DNA of 42,048 bases from CAKUIA01 sp044433115 (GCA_044433115.1 JAWXTY010000018.1:1-42048), one strand, 5' to 3'. Shown: positions 7,447 to 17,129, numbered from the stretch's first letter. The notes: generated by a model not told the origin, from the letters alone. Numbers and translations are program-made.

Positions 7447-8466
7447 TTATTGGGCTTCGACTTTGTGCATATATTTTATATAGGCATCTTTTCGGAGTTT
7501 TTCTATCCACTTTCTATATTCGACAGCTGCACTTTGATTTACTAAAGTCCATTCGATTTGCTCTCTGGCTTGTTCCATATCTTGAACGCCTTCTGCTTTC
7601 TTCTCTTGGGCTTTTAGTATATAGATAAAATCACCCATTCTTATTGGCTCGCTGATTTCGCCTATATCCAATTTAAAAGCAACTTCATCAACTTCGCTAA
7701 CTAGTTCGCCTTTCTTATACCAGCCCCAGTCGCCGCCTTTTTCTGCAATTGCCTTATCTTGGCTATATTTCTTTGCTAGTTCTGCAAAATCGCCGCCAAG
7801 TCTAGCCTTTTCAATTATCTCTATTAAAAGTTCCTCCACATTTGCAGTTTCACTGGCTTTCAACATTATTTGGCTTAGCTTAACGCTATCAGGTTGTACC
7901 CACTTAGCCTTATTCGCCTCGTAATACTCCTTAATTTTCGCTGGGCTAACTTCAGATACAGACCTACGTTTTTGACCTTGCATATATTCAACAATCATAG
8001 TATCGCTCTGTTCTTGTTTAAATTGCTTAACAGTTTTGCCCTCTCTTTGTAGATATTTCAAAAAGGCGTTTCTATCTGAATTAAATTCTTTTTTCAAGTG
8101 TTCTTCGAAAGCTGAGTCTAAGTAAGACTGAGGTATTTGCATACCCTTATCAGAAAAATCCTTAACTATCAAAACCTTATTAATCAAGTTTTCGAGTACT
8201 TCTACGTGCAAATTCTTAACCCTTTGATTAAACTCAAATTCGTTCCTTGACGACCTTCTAATTTGAGCTACCAAAGGCATAATTTCCTTTTTCAAGTCTT
8301 CATTAGTAATGATTTTGCCTTCAACTATAGCAATGATTGTGTCAGAACTTACATTCTTTTGAGCAGGTGCAGACAACTGTTGCATAGGTGCATTTTTTAA
8401 TTGCTGAGAAAAGAGCATAGATGTAGATACCACGCTTAAAAAGGCTATTGCCAAATATTTTTTCAT
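7447..8466 (-). CDS. SurA/PrsA-like parvulin peptidyl-prolyl isomerase, 339 aa
   Basis: A signal peptide (MKKYLAIAFLSVVSTSMLFS) directs it to the periplasm. Residues about 42-175 form a SurA-N-like chaperone region (IIAIVEGKIITNEDLKKEI, LENLINKVLIVKDF). Residues about 190-290 are a parvulin domain with the expected VKLSQIMLKA, GGDFAELAKKYSQD, KGGDWGWYKKGEL and FKLDIGEISEPI motifs. In Gram-negative bacteria this family escorts outer-membrane beta-barrels, which fits the autotransporters in this window. Only one parvulin domain is present, against two in E. coli SurA. It is the last gene of the minus-strand run, 93 bp after mfd; a separate promoter in that gap is possible. Confidence 0.88.
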   Translation of the reverse strand: MKKYLAIAFLSVVSTSMLFSQQLKNAPMQQLSAPAQKNVSSDTIIAIVEGKIITNEDLKKEIMPLVAQIRRSSRNEFEFNQRVKNLHVEVLENLINKVLIVKDFSDKGMQIPQSYLDSAFEEHLKKEFNSDRNAFLKYLQREGKTVKQFKQEQSDTMIVEYMQGQKRRSVSEVSPAKIKEYYEANKAKWVQPDSVKLSQIMLKASETANVEELLIEIIEKARLGGDFAELAKKYSQDKAIAEKGGDWGWYKKGELVSEVDEVAFKLDIGEISEPIRMGDFIYILKAQEKKAEGVQDMEQAREQIEWTLVNQSAAVEYRKWIEKLRKDAYIKYMHKVEAQ

Positions 8467-8559
8467 AATTATTTCTTTTAAAATTCTTTAAATTTTTACG
8501 CTATAAGCCATAAAACAAAAGAAAATATGTCAAATATTAAGCCAAAGAGCAAGTTTTTT

Positions 8560-11500
8560 TTATTTTTTTGAAGTTATAGGCTTTTTTGCCAAGCTTTTAA
8601 TTGTGTATCTCAAGAAGTTTATTATCTCTTTAAGTTTCGCATCTGGCTTAGTAGCACTAAGTTTTGGCAACATTCCAGCTACTCTAAAGTATACATTTTT
8701 AGAGCTAAAAGCCTCTTGCAACTTCATCGTATCGCCTGCCACATTAACAGTGCTAAAAGAGTTAAATTCAGCCAAGAGTCTAATCCTAGCAAGGGTGAAA
8801 AGCCTATCAGTTTCCTTAGGGATTTTGCCAAATCTGTCTGCAATTTCCACCTTAAGCTCATCTAATTCTGCCTCGCTTTCAACAAGGGCTATACGCCTGT
8901 ACATATCCATTCGTATCTGACTTTGAGGTATGTAATCTTGAGATAGCATAGCAACTGCAAAATTGCGTTTAAGCTCGCCTTTAGAGTCGTAAATATTAGG
9001 GTCGTCGAACTCCAATCGCTTCCTATTGCTCATAAGCATATTTGCCTCATAGTCGCCAAGTTTAATGAAGTCTAAATCAATTTTAGCCCTTATCGCAAAG
9101 GCAACTCTATCGCCCTTAAGTCTTGCTACACTCTGCTTTAGCAAAGAGCAATACAAGTCAAAGCCAACCCCTGAAATATGCCCACTTTGCTTTGCTCCAA
9201 GTATATTTCCACAGCCTCTAAGTTGTAAATCCTTAGCTGCAATTTGAAAGCCAGAACCTGGTTTATTATACTCTCTTATTGCCGACAATCGCTCCTTAGC
9301 ATTAGTCAACATCTTGTCTTTTTTATCCAAGAGTAAATAAGCATAAGCTTGTCTATTAAAACGTCCAACACGCCCTCTAAGTTGGTATAGCTGAGCTAAG
9401 CCAAACTTGTCTGCAGACTCTATAATAATCGTATTGCAATTAGGAATATCAATGCCTGACTCAATTATAGTCGTGCATACCAAAATGTCGTATTCACCCT
9501 CAATGAACCTGCACATATAAGCTTCAAGCTCCTTTTCGTCCATCTGTCCATGGGCTGCCTCTATCTTCAAATCGGGGAACATATTCCTCAAAATATTGAC
9601 AGTATTATCTATAGTCTTAACCCTATTATGCAAATAGAACACCTGCCCTTTTCTATCAATTTCTTGGGCTATAGCTTTTCGAATTACCTCCAAATCATAC
9701 TCTTGTATAAAGGTCTCAACAGGAAGTCTATCTCTTGGAGGCGTTTGCATAACGCTCATTTGCTTTGCTCCCATCATTGCAAAATACAAAGTTCTAGGTA
9801 TTGGGGTCGCACTCATAGTCAATATATCAACATTCGCTGCAAACTTCTTTATCTTCTCCTTATTCTTGACCCCAAAGCGATGCTCTTCGTCGACAATCAA
9901 TAAGCCTATGTCTCTAAAAGTTACGTCTTTGCTAAGCATTGCGTGCGTTGCAATTATTATATCTATCTTTCCAGTAGCAAGTTGTGCCTTTATCTTATTG
10001 CTCTCTGCCCTTGTATTAAATCTTGAAAGGCTCTCTATAATAATAGGGTAAGGAGCAAAACGCTCTTTGAAATTCAAAAAGTGCTGTTGGCACAATATAG
10101 TTGTAGGGCAAAGTATAGCAACTTGCTTGCCAGATGACGCTGCTTTAAAGGCTGCTCGCATTGCAATTTCTGTCTTACCGAAACCTACGTCAGCACAAAT
10201 TAGCCTGTCCATAGGGTGTGGAATTTGCATATCCTTATATACCTCGCCTATAGCGTTGAGCTGGTCGGGAGTTTCTGTAAATTCAAAAGAGTCGTCAAAG
10301 CTACTTTGCCACTTGTCGTTTTCGGGGAATGCTATACCCCTTAGGCTCTCTCGCTTTGCCTGCATTTCAAGCAATTCACTAGCGTAATCCAAAGATGCCT
10401 TTTCGGCAGCAAGCCTAACTTTAGTCCAAGCTTTTGCGTCTATTTTAGATAGCTTTGGGTATTTCTTATCTAAATTCAAGTAGCGAGTTAGTAGGTATAC
10501 ATTGTGCAGTGGTACGTATAAAAAAGCTCCCTCGTCGAACTCCAATTTCACTGTCTCTTGCGTGCCACTTGGGGTGTTTAAAGTCGACATACCCATATAT
10601 TTGCATATGCCATGAGCTAAGTGTACTAAAAAGTCGCCTTCGACTAGTTCAGAAAAGTCTAAAAGTTTGTCGATTTGAGTCTTTTGAGGCTTGGTTTTTC
10701 TATTGAAAAATACCTTATTTTTCCTACCAAAAAATTCAGAAAAGCTAAGAAAAACTACCCCACTTGCCTTCTTGGAAATTGCTTTACTATCTAAGCGAAA
10801 GTTCGACTTTTTAAAGTCTATAATAAAGCCTTCTCCATAAAAAGTAGGTACAAATTTAAGCTTCAACTTCTGCCCCAAATTATTCAGAGCATTGCCAACT
10901 AATTCCATATCTGTGTCGTTGCTCTTCTCTATAAAAATATCATAGCCTAGAGCCTCAAATTCGCCAAGTTTTTTATAGAAATTTAGCCTAGAACGCTCTT
11001 CGCTTTCAACCCTTTCACTCGCAATTAAATCACGAAAATCTACTTGCACAAAATCTTGCAAACTAGATGTATGAATTTGCGTATCTTCTCCAAATAATCC
11101 AGAAGTAGTATCTAAAGTACTCAGAGCTGAAAAAGATGCACCTCTATCTAAAATCGGAGCAAAGCCTCGAGAAGTTTTCACCTTTTCCTCTCGCATAAAA
11201 AAGCTTGAATTATCTCTATAAATAAAAGCTACATCTATAAAAACATAATGCCCATCGCTTGGTAAAAAATCTACTAAAATACTCTCCTTTTCATTCTTAG
11301 ACGACGCACTATCTATCCTTATAGAGTCGACTTTATTCTTTGTAAGTTGGCTATCTATATCGAAAGTTTTTATAGACTCAATTTCATTTCCAAAAAAATC
11401 TATCCTATAAGGACTAAGGGCTGAAATTGGATAAACGTCTACTATAGAACCTCTTAGGGCGTACTGCCCTGCCCCTTCGCAAAGCACTTCGTTATAATAA

Positions 11501-11934
11501 TCATAGGTATTTGAAAGCAAGTCGCTAAGTTGCTTTATGCTAATTTTTTCGCCAACTTCTAGTATCTTATGCGAATTTTCACTTGGCATTAAAAATCTCT
11601 CAAAGAGCGTTTCAGTTGTCGTAAGTATAATCAACTGCTCCTTCGACTTTTTATCTTGCAAAGCTCCAATTACGCTAGCTCGCATACAATAACTTTCGAA
11701 AGTATCTATATTAGAATTTGCTGGCGGAAAAATCTTTAAATTAAAATCGCCCCTTAACTCCATCTTCAAAAAGCTATTTAATTTTTCATATACGCTCTCG
11801 CAATACGCAAGGCTATCGCACAAAATGACGTTTACTTTTTTATTCTTTTTTGCCAATAATGAGGCACAAAGGGGGGCTATGGCAGGTCTTGCAATTCTGC
11901 TATAACTATCTCCTTTGAATTTTAATTTTATCAT
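8560..11934 (-). CDS. mfd: Transcription-repair coupling factor Mfd, 1124 aa
   Basis: Mfd removes RNA polymerase stalled at DNA damage and recruits UvrA. Length and order match the family: a UvrB-like N-terminal region, the RNA-polymerase-interacting CarD/RID domain around residue 430 (GDFLVHLAHGICKYMGM), then a RecG-like helicase motor with Walker A ADVGFGKTE near residue 585, DEEHRFGV near 682, SATPIPRTL after it, and QLRGRVGR. The C-terminal TRCF domain is present to the end. The start ATG overlaps the rnc stop by 4 bp (ATGA), indicating translational coupling. No missing motif was seen. Confidence 0.97.
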   Translation of the reverse strand: MIKLKFKGDSYSRIARPAIAPLCASLLAKKNKKVNVILCDSLAYCESVYEKLNSFLKMELRGDFNLKIFPPANSNIDTFESYCMRASVIGALQDKKSKEQLIILTTTETLFERFLMPSENSHKILEVGEKISIKQLSDLLSNTYDYYNEVLCEGAGQYALRGSIVDVYPISALSPYRIDFFGNEIESIKTFDIDSQLTKNKVDSIRIDSASSKNEKESILVDFLPSDGHYVFIDVAFIYRDNSSFFMREEKVKTSRGFAPILDRGASFSALSTLDTTSGLFGEDTQIHTSSLQDFVQVDFRDLIASERVESEERSRLNFYKKLGEFEALGYDIFIEKSNDTDMELVGNALNNLGQKLKLKFVPTFYGEGFIIDFKKSNFRLDSKAISKKASGVVFLSFSEFFGRKNKVFFNRKTKPQKTQIDKLLDFSELVEGDFLVHLAHGICKYMGMSTLNTPSGTQETVKLEFDEGAFLYVPLHNVYLLTRYLNLDKKYPKLSKIDAKAWTKVRLAAEKASLDYASELLEMQAKRESLRGIAFPENDKWQSSFDDSFEFTETPDQLNAIGEVYKDMQIPHPMDRLICADVGFGKTEIAMRAAFKAASSGKQVAILCPTTILCQQHFLNFKERFAPYPIIIESLSRFNTRAESNKIKAQLATGKIDIIIATHAMLSKDVTFRDIGLLIVDEEHRFGVKNKEKIKKFAANVDILTMSATPIPRTLYFAMMGAKQMSVMQTPPRDRLPVETFIQEYDLEVIRKAIAQEIDRKGQVFYLHNRVKTIDNTVNILRNMFPDLKIEAAHGQMDEKELEAYMCRFIEGEYDILVCTTIIESGIDIPNCNTIIIESADKFGLAQLYQLRGRVGRFNRQAYAYLLLDKKDKMLTNAKERLSAIREYNKPGSGFQIAAKDLQLRGCGNILGAKQSGHISGVGFDLYCSLLKQSVARLKGDRVAFAIRAKIDLDFIKLGDYEANMLMSNRKRLEFDDPNIYDSKGELKRNFAVAMLSQDYIPQSQIRMDMYRRIALVESEAELDELKVEIADRFGKIPKETDRLFTLARIRLLAEFNSFSTVNVAGDTMKLQEAFSSKNVYFRVAGMLPKLSATKPDAKLKEIINFLRYTIKSLAKKPITSKK

Positions 11935-12614
11935 TTGCTAGTAATTTCTTTGAGCATATTAAAGGCAGCAGACGCTTCTGCCTTTCTCTTTGAAGAACAA
12001 AACTCGCCTGAAATTTCCTTATTTCTAAAAGCAACTTGGCACTTAAACATCTTTGCGTGGTCCTTGCCCTTTTGCTCTACTAAATAATAATTTAGAGGCT
12101 CGTGATGTTGAGCTGCAAGCTCTTGAAGAGTCCCCTTAGGGTTAATCTCAAGCAAAAGTTGCTCTGCATTTATATCTTCTATTTTATATATTCCAAGGAT
12201 AACCCTTTTTATTTCATCAAAATTTGAATCTAAAAAAATCGCCCCCATCACAGACTCAAATGCGTCTGCAACAGAAGACTCTTCCTTCCTTATACGCTCA
12301 GCGTCGGCAGGATTATTTAAAATCAAATACTTCGACAACTCAAGCTTGTTTGCCAAGTATATCATATACTCACCACTAGTTAGAGCCGAACGCAAAGAGC
12401 TAAGTTTGCCCTCGTCCATATAAGGATTATCCTTATAAATACGCTCCGAAATCACCAAGGACGCAACAGAGTCGCCCAAAAATTCCAAGCGTTGATTTGA
12501 ATATGTCAAATTATTACTTGGGTGAGTCAACGCCTCAATTAGGTAGTCGATATTCTTAAAAGTATAACCAAGCTTCTCTTCAAGGCTAGACAATCTTTTA
12601 GGAGCTTCTTGCAT
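11931..12614 (-). CDS. rnc: Ribonuclease III, 227 aa
   Basis: This double-strand-specific RNase processes rRNA precursors and structured mRNAs. The signature NQRLEFLGDSV (near residue 40) and the second acidic site VADAFESVMGAIFLD carry the metal-binding residues. Residues about 155-225 are a double-stranded RNA-binding domain (NPKGTLQELAAQ ... SSKRKAEASAAFNML). Its ATG overlaps the parA stop by 1 base (TAATG) and its stop overlaps the mfd start, so parA-rnc-mfd is a tightly coupled unit. Confidence 0.96.
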   Translation of the reverse strand: MQEAPKRLSSLEEKLGYTFKNIDYLIEALTHPSNNLTYSNQRLEFLGDSVASLVISERIYKDNPYMDEGKLSSLRSALTSGEYMIYLANKLELSKYLILNNPADAERIRKEESSVADAFESVMGAIFLDSNFDEIKRVILGIYKIEDINAEQLLLEINPKGTLQELAAQHHEPLNYYLVEQKGKDHAKMFKCQVAFRNKEISGEFCSSKRKAEASAAFNMLKEITSK

Positions 12615-13393
12615 TAGCCCTTTAGGGAAAATCGTTTAATACACTCTTTCGCCAATTTATCATAGGCAAAAGCACCCTCGTTAAACCTAGCGTATTCAAA
12701 TATAGTCTTACCAAAACTTGGGGCTTCTGCCAAACGCACTGTTCTTGGAATTAAAGTCTTAAAAGCATAATCGCTCATATGAGTATTAACTTCACTAACT
12801 ACATTCTTTGCCAAATTTGTACGAGAGTCGTACATAGTTAAAATTATACCACCAAGTTCTACCCTAGATAATCCTTGTCTATTCAACTCAGCTTGCACAT
12901 TCAAAATCTGCCCTAAGCCCTCCATAGCCAAATACTCACATTGTAGGCTAACTAAAAGGTAGTCAGCAGCACTCAAAGCATTCATAGACAATACACCAAT
13001 GGCAGGAGGTGCGTCTATAACTATGGCATCAAAAGCGTCGCTTTGCTTTAGAGCTTCTATAGAAGATGATAGCTTTAAAAGGTGGTCGCCCTCGTCAGCA
13101 AAGCCCTTTTCGATTTCAGCCATAGCCAATTCAGATGGAATTAGGCTCAAATTCTTACGCTCAGTTTGAATTACCTTCGACTCAGCTGTAGCCCTATTAC
13201 AAAAGACCTCGAACATACTAGAACCCTCAGTTTTCTCATAGCCCAATGCACTAGTAGCATTAGCCTGCTGGTCCATATCTATAAGTAAAGTCTTGATTTT
13301 CCTACGTGCTAAACCTGCAGATAAATTCACTGCAGTAGTAGTTTTACCTACTCCACCCTTTTGATTTGCTATTGTAAATACTTTTGCTGCCAT
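12614..13393 (-). CDS. parA: ParA/Soj-family chromosome partitioning ATPase, 259 aa
   Basis: The deviant Walker A motif KGGVGKTTTAVNL sits at residues 11-23, with LIDMDQQANAT (Walker A') and VIDAPPAIGVLSMNAL (Walker B) following, all standard for ParA/Soj ATPases that move origin DNA together with ParB. Length is normal. No parB gene or parS site was recognised in the window, whereas many genomes place parB directly downstream; here rnc follows instead, overlapping by 1 base. A role in chromosome segregation is likely, but another MinD/ParA cargo role is not excluded. Confidence 0.92.
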   Translation of the reverse strand: MAAKVFTIANQKGGVGKTTTAVNLSAGLARRKIKTLLIDMDQQANATSALGYEKTEGSSMFEVFCNRATAESKVIQTERKNLSLIPSELAMAEIEKGFADEGDHLLKLSSSIEALKQSDAFDAIVIDAPPAIGVLSMNALSAADYLLVSLQCEYLAMEGLGQILNVQAELNRQGLSRVELGGIILTMYDSRTNLAKNVVSEVNTHMSDYAFKTLIPRTVRLAEAPSFGKTIFEYARFNEGAFAYDKLAKECIKRFSLKG

Positions 13394-13485
13394 TTTTTTA
13401 TAAATATAATTTTCTAAATCACATTAGACCAAAACTAAGCATAAAGGGCAAGTGTATTTTTCCTAAACTTTTGAAAAACTAATTT

Positions 13486-13992
13486 TTATGCCTTAAAAGT
13501 TTCTAAGTGGATTTTAGCTGGAATAAATTTATCCTTAAGTTTAGGCTCAGTTGCAGGATAGCCTATAGGAATTATACAAAGAGGCTTTATATTTTCTGGC
13601 AAATTCAAAGCCTTAGAGACAAAATCCATACGCTCCTCGTAAGGATATGCAGTTGCCCAAACAGCCCCTAAGCCCAAAGCATTACAAGCTAATAAAATAT
13701 TTTGAGCCGCAGCCGACGCATTTACAAACCAATAGTCCGATTTAGTTTCGTCTGCACAAACAGTGATAGCAACTGAACACGCAGGCAACATTTTCGCAAA
13801 AGGCAAAGCTTCAGCAATGCTAGAAAGAGTCTCTTTATTTTTTACAACAACAAATTCCCAGTCTCTAACATTTTTGCCAGTAGGGGCAGCCATTGCACAT
13901 TTTAGTATAGTTTCTATATCAGCTTGAGATACTTCCTTTTCAAGGTATCTTCTCACGCTATTTCTACTTAGTATATTTTCTATTGCTTCCAT
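13486..13992 (-). CDS. Nitroreductase-family flavoprotein, 168 aa
   Basis: The sequence has the FMN-dependent nitroreductase layout: SRNSVRRYLEKEVSQADIE (phosphate-binding RxSxR at the N-terminus), AAPTGKNVRDWEFVVV, then AAAQNILLACNALGLGAVW and PLCIIPIGYP. These enzymes reduce nitro compounds, quinones or flavins with NAD(P)H; the substrate cannot be deduced. It is short, as is common for the subgroup. It starts 1 base after the GTPase stop upstream, so it is co-transcribed with the DUF3482/DUF2868 pair. Confidence 0.88.
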   Translation of the reverse strand: MEAIENILSRNSVRRYLEKEVSQADIETILKCAMAAPTGKNVRDWEFVVVKNKETLSSIAEALPFAKMLPACSVAITVCADETKSDYWFVNASAAAQNILLACNALGLGAVWATAYPYEERMDFVSKALNLPENIKPLCIIPIGYPATEPKLKDKFIPAKIHLETFKA

Positions 13993-13993
13993 T

Positions 13994-15226
13994 TTATTTC
14001 TTTCTTAAATGTTTTATTATTTGTTCTTTAATGACATTTTGCATTTTGTAAAAAGAGTCGCTATCGTCGCCCTTTGTCGCTCTATATGCAAAAGCGTAAA
14101 TTGCTTTCTTATCTATATTTATAGATTTATACTCAGATTTATCTAGGCTTATAGAATATTCTTTTGTAGCCGATTTTGCATAGCTAATAGCAACGACTGT
14201 GTTTATAAAAAACATAGCGTTTCTTAAAAATTTCATCGTCAAAGTTGAGTCATAATTAACATAAGCACTAAGTTTTGGCTTAGAGAAAAATGGCAAAAAG
14301 CCCAATAATTTTCTAAAAAATCCAGCTTGCTTTACTTCAACTTCATCGTTTGCAATGCGTCTTGGCTCTATATGTATTTTCAAGCCAGAATAATTAAATA
14401 GCTCTAAAATTTTTCGTCTAAAAGCCTCTTCAAATTCTATGATTTTTGCCTTATGCGTTGCTATTAAAGAAATTTCTTGCTCTTGGCTTAGCTTAAATGT
14501 GCTTTGAATTTCTGTAGTTTGCATAGCCAAAAGTTGCTTTAAAGAATTTAATATCTCTAAAGATGCCAATTCAAGATAGCTACCCCAAAGCTTTGAGCGA
14601 TTTTCCTTTAGAGAGTCTAAGGCTAAAATCAAGTCGCTATTTCCGTGCATAGTCTTAGAATTTTTCAAAGAGTCTAAGAACAATACACAATCTGCAAAGC
14701 TAGACTTAAATGCGTCGAAATTAAATACTTCTATCTTACGCAAAGCAAACTGCTCAAGCCAATCTGAAGCACAGCTCGCCTGCGATTTATTAATTATAGC
14801 CAAGACCAAAACTTCCCCTCTAATCATACACAAACTATCGAGCAACAACTTTGAAGTATTGTTAAAAATATTGTCAGCATTAGCCACAAACAACACAATA
14901 TTTGCCCCTAAAAGTGCCTTCATAATTTGCAAATCGTGCAGATATTTAGAGTCAGTGTAGTCCTTTAAAAATTCTTCAGGCGGGTTTAAGCCTTCGTTTT
15001 TGTAGCCCAAAAATGCCTTATACACAGTTTCGGGGTGCTGTAGCCCTGGGGTATCAACTATATCAAAGTCAAAATCTTCTAAATTGATTTTCTTTTCTTC
15101 TAATTTTTTTGTCTCTCCAGGGATAGGCGAAACAGCTATTTTATCGTCGCCCAAAAAGTTGGCAAATATACTAGATTTACCATCATTGGGACGCCCAATC
15201 ATAACCATCTTAAATTGCTTTGCCAT
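13994..15226 (-). CDS. DUF3482-type GTPase, 410 aa
   Basis: The N-terminal 170 residues are a TRAFAC-type GTPase: G1 GRPNDGKSS, G2 SPIPGETKK, G3 DTPGL and a G4-like NKSQ in place of the usual NKxD. The remainder is helical, with a basic hydrophobic patch (FFRKLLGFLPFFSKPK) and a hydrophobic segment (RNAMFFINTVVAISYA) that could contact membrane. In proteobacteria DUF3482 proteins are encoded beside DUF2868 membrane proteins, and the same pair occurs here, separated by one base. The cellular role of the pair is not established to my knowledge. The altered G4 motif makes nucleotide specificity uncertain. Confidence 0.75.
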   Translation of the reverse strand: MAKQFKMVMIGRPNDGKSSIFANFLGDDKIAVSPIPGETKKLEEKKINLEDFDFDIVDTPGLQHPETVYKAFLGYKNEGLNPPEEFLKDYTDSKYLHDLQIMKALLGANIVLFVANADNIFNNTSKLLLDSLCMIRGEVLVLAIINKSQASCASDWLEQFALRKIEVFNFDAFKSSFADCVLFLDSLKNSKTMHGNSDLILALDSLKENRSKLWGSYLELASLEILNSLKQLLAMQTTEIQSTFKLSQEQEISLIATHKAKIIEFEEAFRRKILELFNYSGLKIHIEPRRIANDEVEVKQAGFFRKLLGFLPFFSKPKLSAYVNYDSTLTMKFLRNAMFFINTVVAISYAKSATKEYSISLDKSEYKSINIDKKAIYAFAYRATKGDDSDSFYKMQNVIKEQIIKHLRKK

Positions 15227-15227
15227 A

Positions 15228-16592
15228 TTAGTATATATTTATATTTTGAGTTGAAATTGCATTAAGCTTACGCTCCCACCAAGATTTTTCTACAGAAACA
15301 AGCTCATAAAAACTATTCGACGCTTTGTTATAACGCCCTAATAGCAATACATTTAGAGTCTTTTCTGGATATGTATTAATTAAATTTTGCATATTCTCAA
15401 AGACCTCGTCATTATAATCATCAGACAAAAATGCTATAGTAAAAGTTTGGTATGCACTTTGAGTGTCGTCAAAATCTTCTGTAAAAAATTCGCTCAAAAA
15501 TTCATATTCAAATATATTAAATTTATCGAAGCTACTAAGCTTTATAGCCCTATCTTTAATTACATCGCTATAGGCAATTAAGTCCTTACGCAAAATTAGC
15601 AAATTCTTACAATCTTTATCATTCTTTAAGCTTTGCCAATTTGTTTTATTTGCAGAACTTAGCTTCATTCTATTTAGCAATATATTTATGTCGCTATCAT
15701 TTAATATTTTGTATTTACCAAAACTATTGCGACCCTTTGCAAAGCATACAAAAAATATAATCAACCTTGGCAAAATTCCATATACAAAAAATGCAGCCAA
15801 GAAAAAGTTTGCCCACACGCCTTGTTCCCTATCTGGCTTTTCGCACAAAATTTCCATTTCTGGGCTAAATGCTAATTCTGCAAATTCAGCATCTGCAAAG
15901 CTTGGATACAATGTCTCTTCGCCAAAACTCAAGCTATAAGGCAAGGCTATATACTTGCTTAGGCTTTGCATAGTTGGTACGTCTAAACATTCGCCTGACT
16001 TAAATTGGAAGGCACTATTTTCTGCCTTAAAGCCAAAGTAGGCACTAAAGAACATAGATAAAGCAAAGCCTAAGCCAAAAAATTGAGTCAAGAATTTTGC
16101 CCTTGCCCTAAAATAATTTTTATTCTTTCTTTCAACTACGCTTAAATTTCCCCTAGAGCCAAAAATCAGCCTTATGAAAAAGCTCATCTTCCAATTTGCA
16201 ATCCCTGCAAAAAAGCCAAAAAATACCCACGTAAAATCAAAGCAAAGCAAAATTCCTAAAATGCAAAGCAAAGAATTTATACTAAAAAGCCCCTCAGTGC
16301 TACTTAAATCAAAGAAGCCCCAAGCCAAGAAAGCACCAAGAGCAAACAAAAGAAGAGCTGACAGAGCATATAGCATTTGGCTAAATTTACCTATGCTAAT
16401 TTTGCCCGAAAGCCCTCGCATTTTCTCTATCCAAAACGCCAACAAATTAATATCTTGAGCCTTATTAAAACTACTTGCCTTCGAGTAGAACTCAAAGTCT
16501 CTGTTTTTCTTATAGTCCTCGCTCTCTCTTTCATCTTCTGAGATAAAGAGTTCAAGGTCTATAATTTCGTCTGACTTAAGATATTTTGGCAT
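15228..16592 (-). CDS. DUF2868-like membrane protein, 454 aa
   Basis: Four hydrophobic segments are evident: about residues 73-94 (LYALSALLLFALGAFLAW), 103-125 (LLCILGILLCFDFTWVFF), 168-188 (FGLGFALSMFFSAYFGF) and 262-285 (NFFLAAFFVYGILPRLIIFF). The last carries the VYG-LPR motif I associate with DUF2868. The N-terminal 60 residues are acidic and soluble, and the C-terminal 150 residues are a cytoplasmic alpha/beta-looking domain. It is the expected partner of the DUF3482 GTPase, starting one base downstream. Family assignment rests on the membrane topology, the motif and the pairing. Confidence 0.65.
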   Translation of the reverse strand: MPKYLKSDEIIDLELFISEDERESEDYKKNRDFEFYSKASSFNKAQDINLLAFWIEKMRGLSGKISIGKFSQMLYALSALLLFALGAFLAWGFFDLSSTEGLFSINSLLCILGILLCFDFTWVFFGFFAGIANWKMSFFIRLIFGSRGNLSVVERKNKNYFRARAKFLTQFFGLGFALSMFFSAYFGFKAENSAFQFKSGECLDVPTMQSLSKYIALPYSLSFGEETLYPSFADAEFAELAFSPEMEILCEKPDREQGVWANFFLAAFFVYGILPRLIIFFVCFAKGRNSFGKYKILNDSDINILLNRMKLSSANKTNWQSLKNDKDCKNLLILRKDLIAYSDVIKDRAIKLSSFDKFNIFEYEFLSEFFTEDFDDTQSAYQTFTIAFLSDDYNDEVFENMQNLINTYPEKTLNVLLLGRYNKASNSFYELVSVEKSWWERKLNAISTQNINIY

Positions 16593-16601
16593 TTTTTAGA
16601 T

Positions 16602-17039
16602 TTATTCGCTAGAAAGCTTAGTGTGATATACCTTTACGTGGCGACCAAAAGTTTTTAATACTGCAGATTTCTCTTCCCAAACTTTAAAGTAAGGAGCGTT
16701 CATATGAGCAGCTAAAGCAGCGTCGTCAGCATATTCCTCGTATAGGAAAAATGTGTTTTCGCCCTTAAAGTCTTTCCATATATTATATTCAAGGCAACCC
16801 TCTTCTTTTTGAGTGTTTCTAGCTAATTCAAGGTATAAGTCTAAGAAAAGCTGTCTCTCTTCAGGGGAAATATCTACATATACAGTTACAACAGTAGTAG
16901 CAGAGCCATCGCCACGTTTTAGAGGCTTCGAATAAGTTTCAGATGCAGAGCAACAAGTTCCACTTTTTGCAGAATTGCTAACGCAAGCTGTGTTTAATAA
17001 TAAGGCTAAAGATGTTATAATAAATAATATTTTTTTCAT
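16602..17039 (-). CDS. Lipoprotein with antibiotic-biosynthesis-monooxygenase (ABM) fold, 145 aa
   Basis: The ATG at 17039 gives a lipoprotein signal (MKKILFIITSLALLLNTAC, modified Cys 19). A longer upstream extension in the same frame would read antisense to argH and is not credible. The mature part matches the dimeric ferredoxin-like ABM domain: TVVTVYVDISPEERQLFLDL, EEGCLEYNIWKD, FFLYEEYADDAALAAHMNAPYF. Cytosolic relatives are quinol or heme-related monooxygenases; the substrate of this anchored form is unknown. Its stop lies 9 bp before the DUF2868 start, so it may lead that operon. It is divergent from argH. Confidence 0.8.
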   Translation of the reverse strand: MKKILFIITSLALLLNTACVSNSAKSGTCCSASETYSKPLKRGDGSATTVVTVYVDISPEERQLFLDLYLELARNTQKEEGCLEYNIWKDFKGENTFFLYEEYADDAALAAHMNAPYFKVWEEKSAVLKTFGRHVKVYHTKLSSE

Positions 17040-17099
17040 ACAGATATATACTAAAGTAAATATACTAAAAAGAGCAAGCGTATTTTTAGAAAAATTGTA

Positions 17100-17129
17100 T
17101 TGAAATGAGGCGAAATTTGTAAATACTAT
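17100..17129 (+). promoter_or_regulatory. Candidate sigma-70 promoter of the argH run
   Basis: TTGAAA (17100-17105) and TACTAT (17124-17129) are 18 bp apart and end 10 bp before the argH ATG. That leaves almost no leader, so either the transcript is near-leaderless or the true promoter is further upstream inside the divergent gap. Confidence 0.35.
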
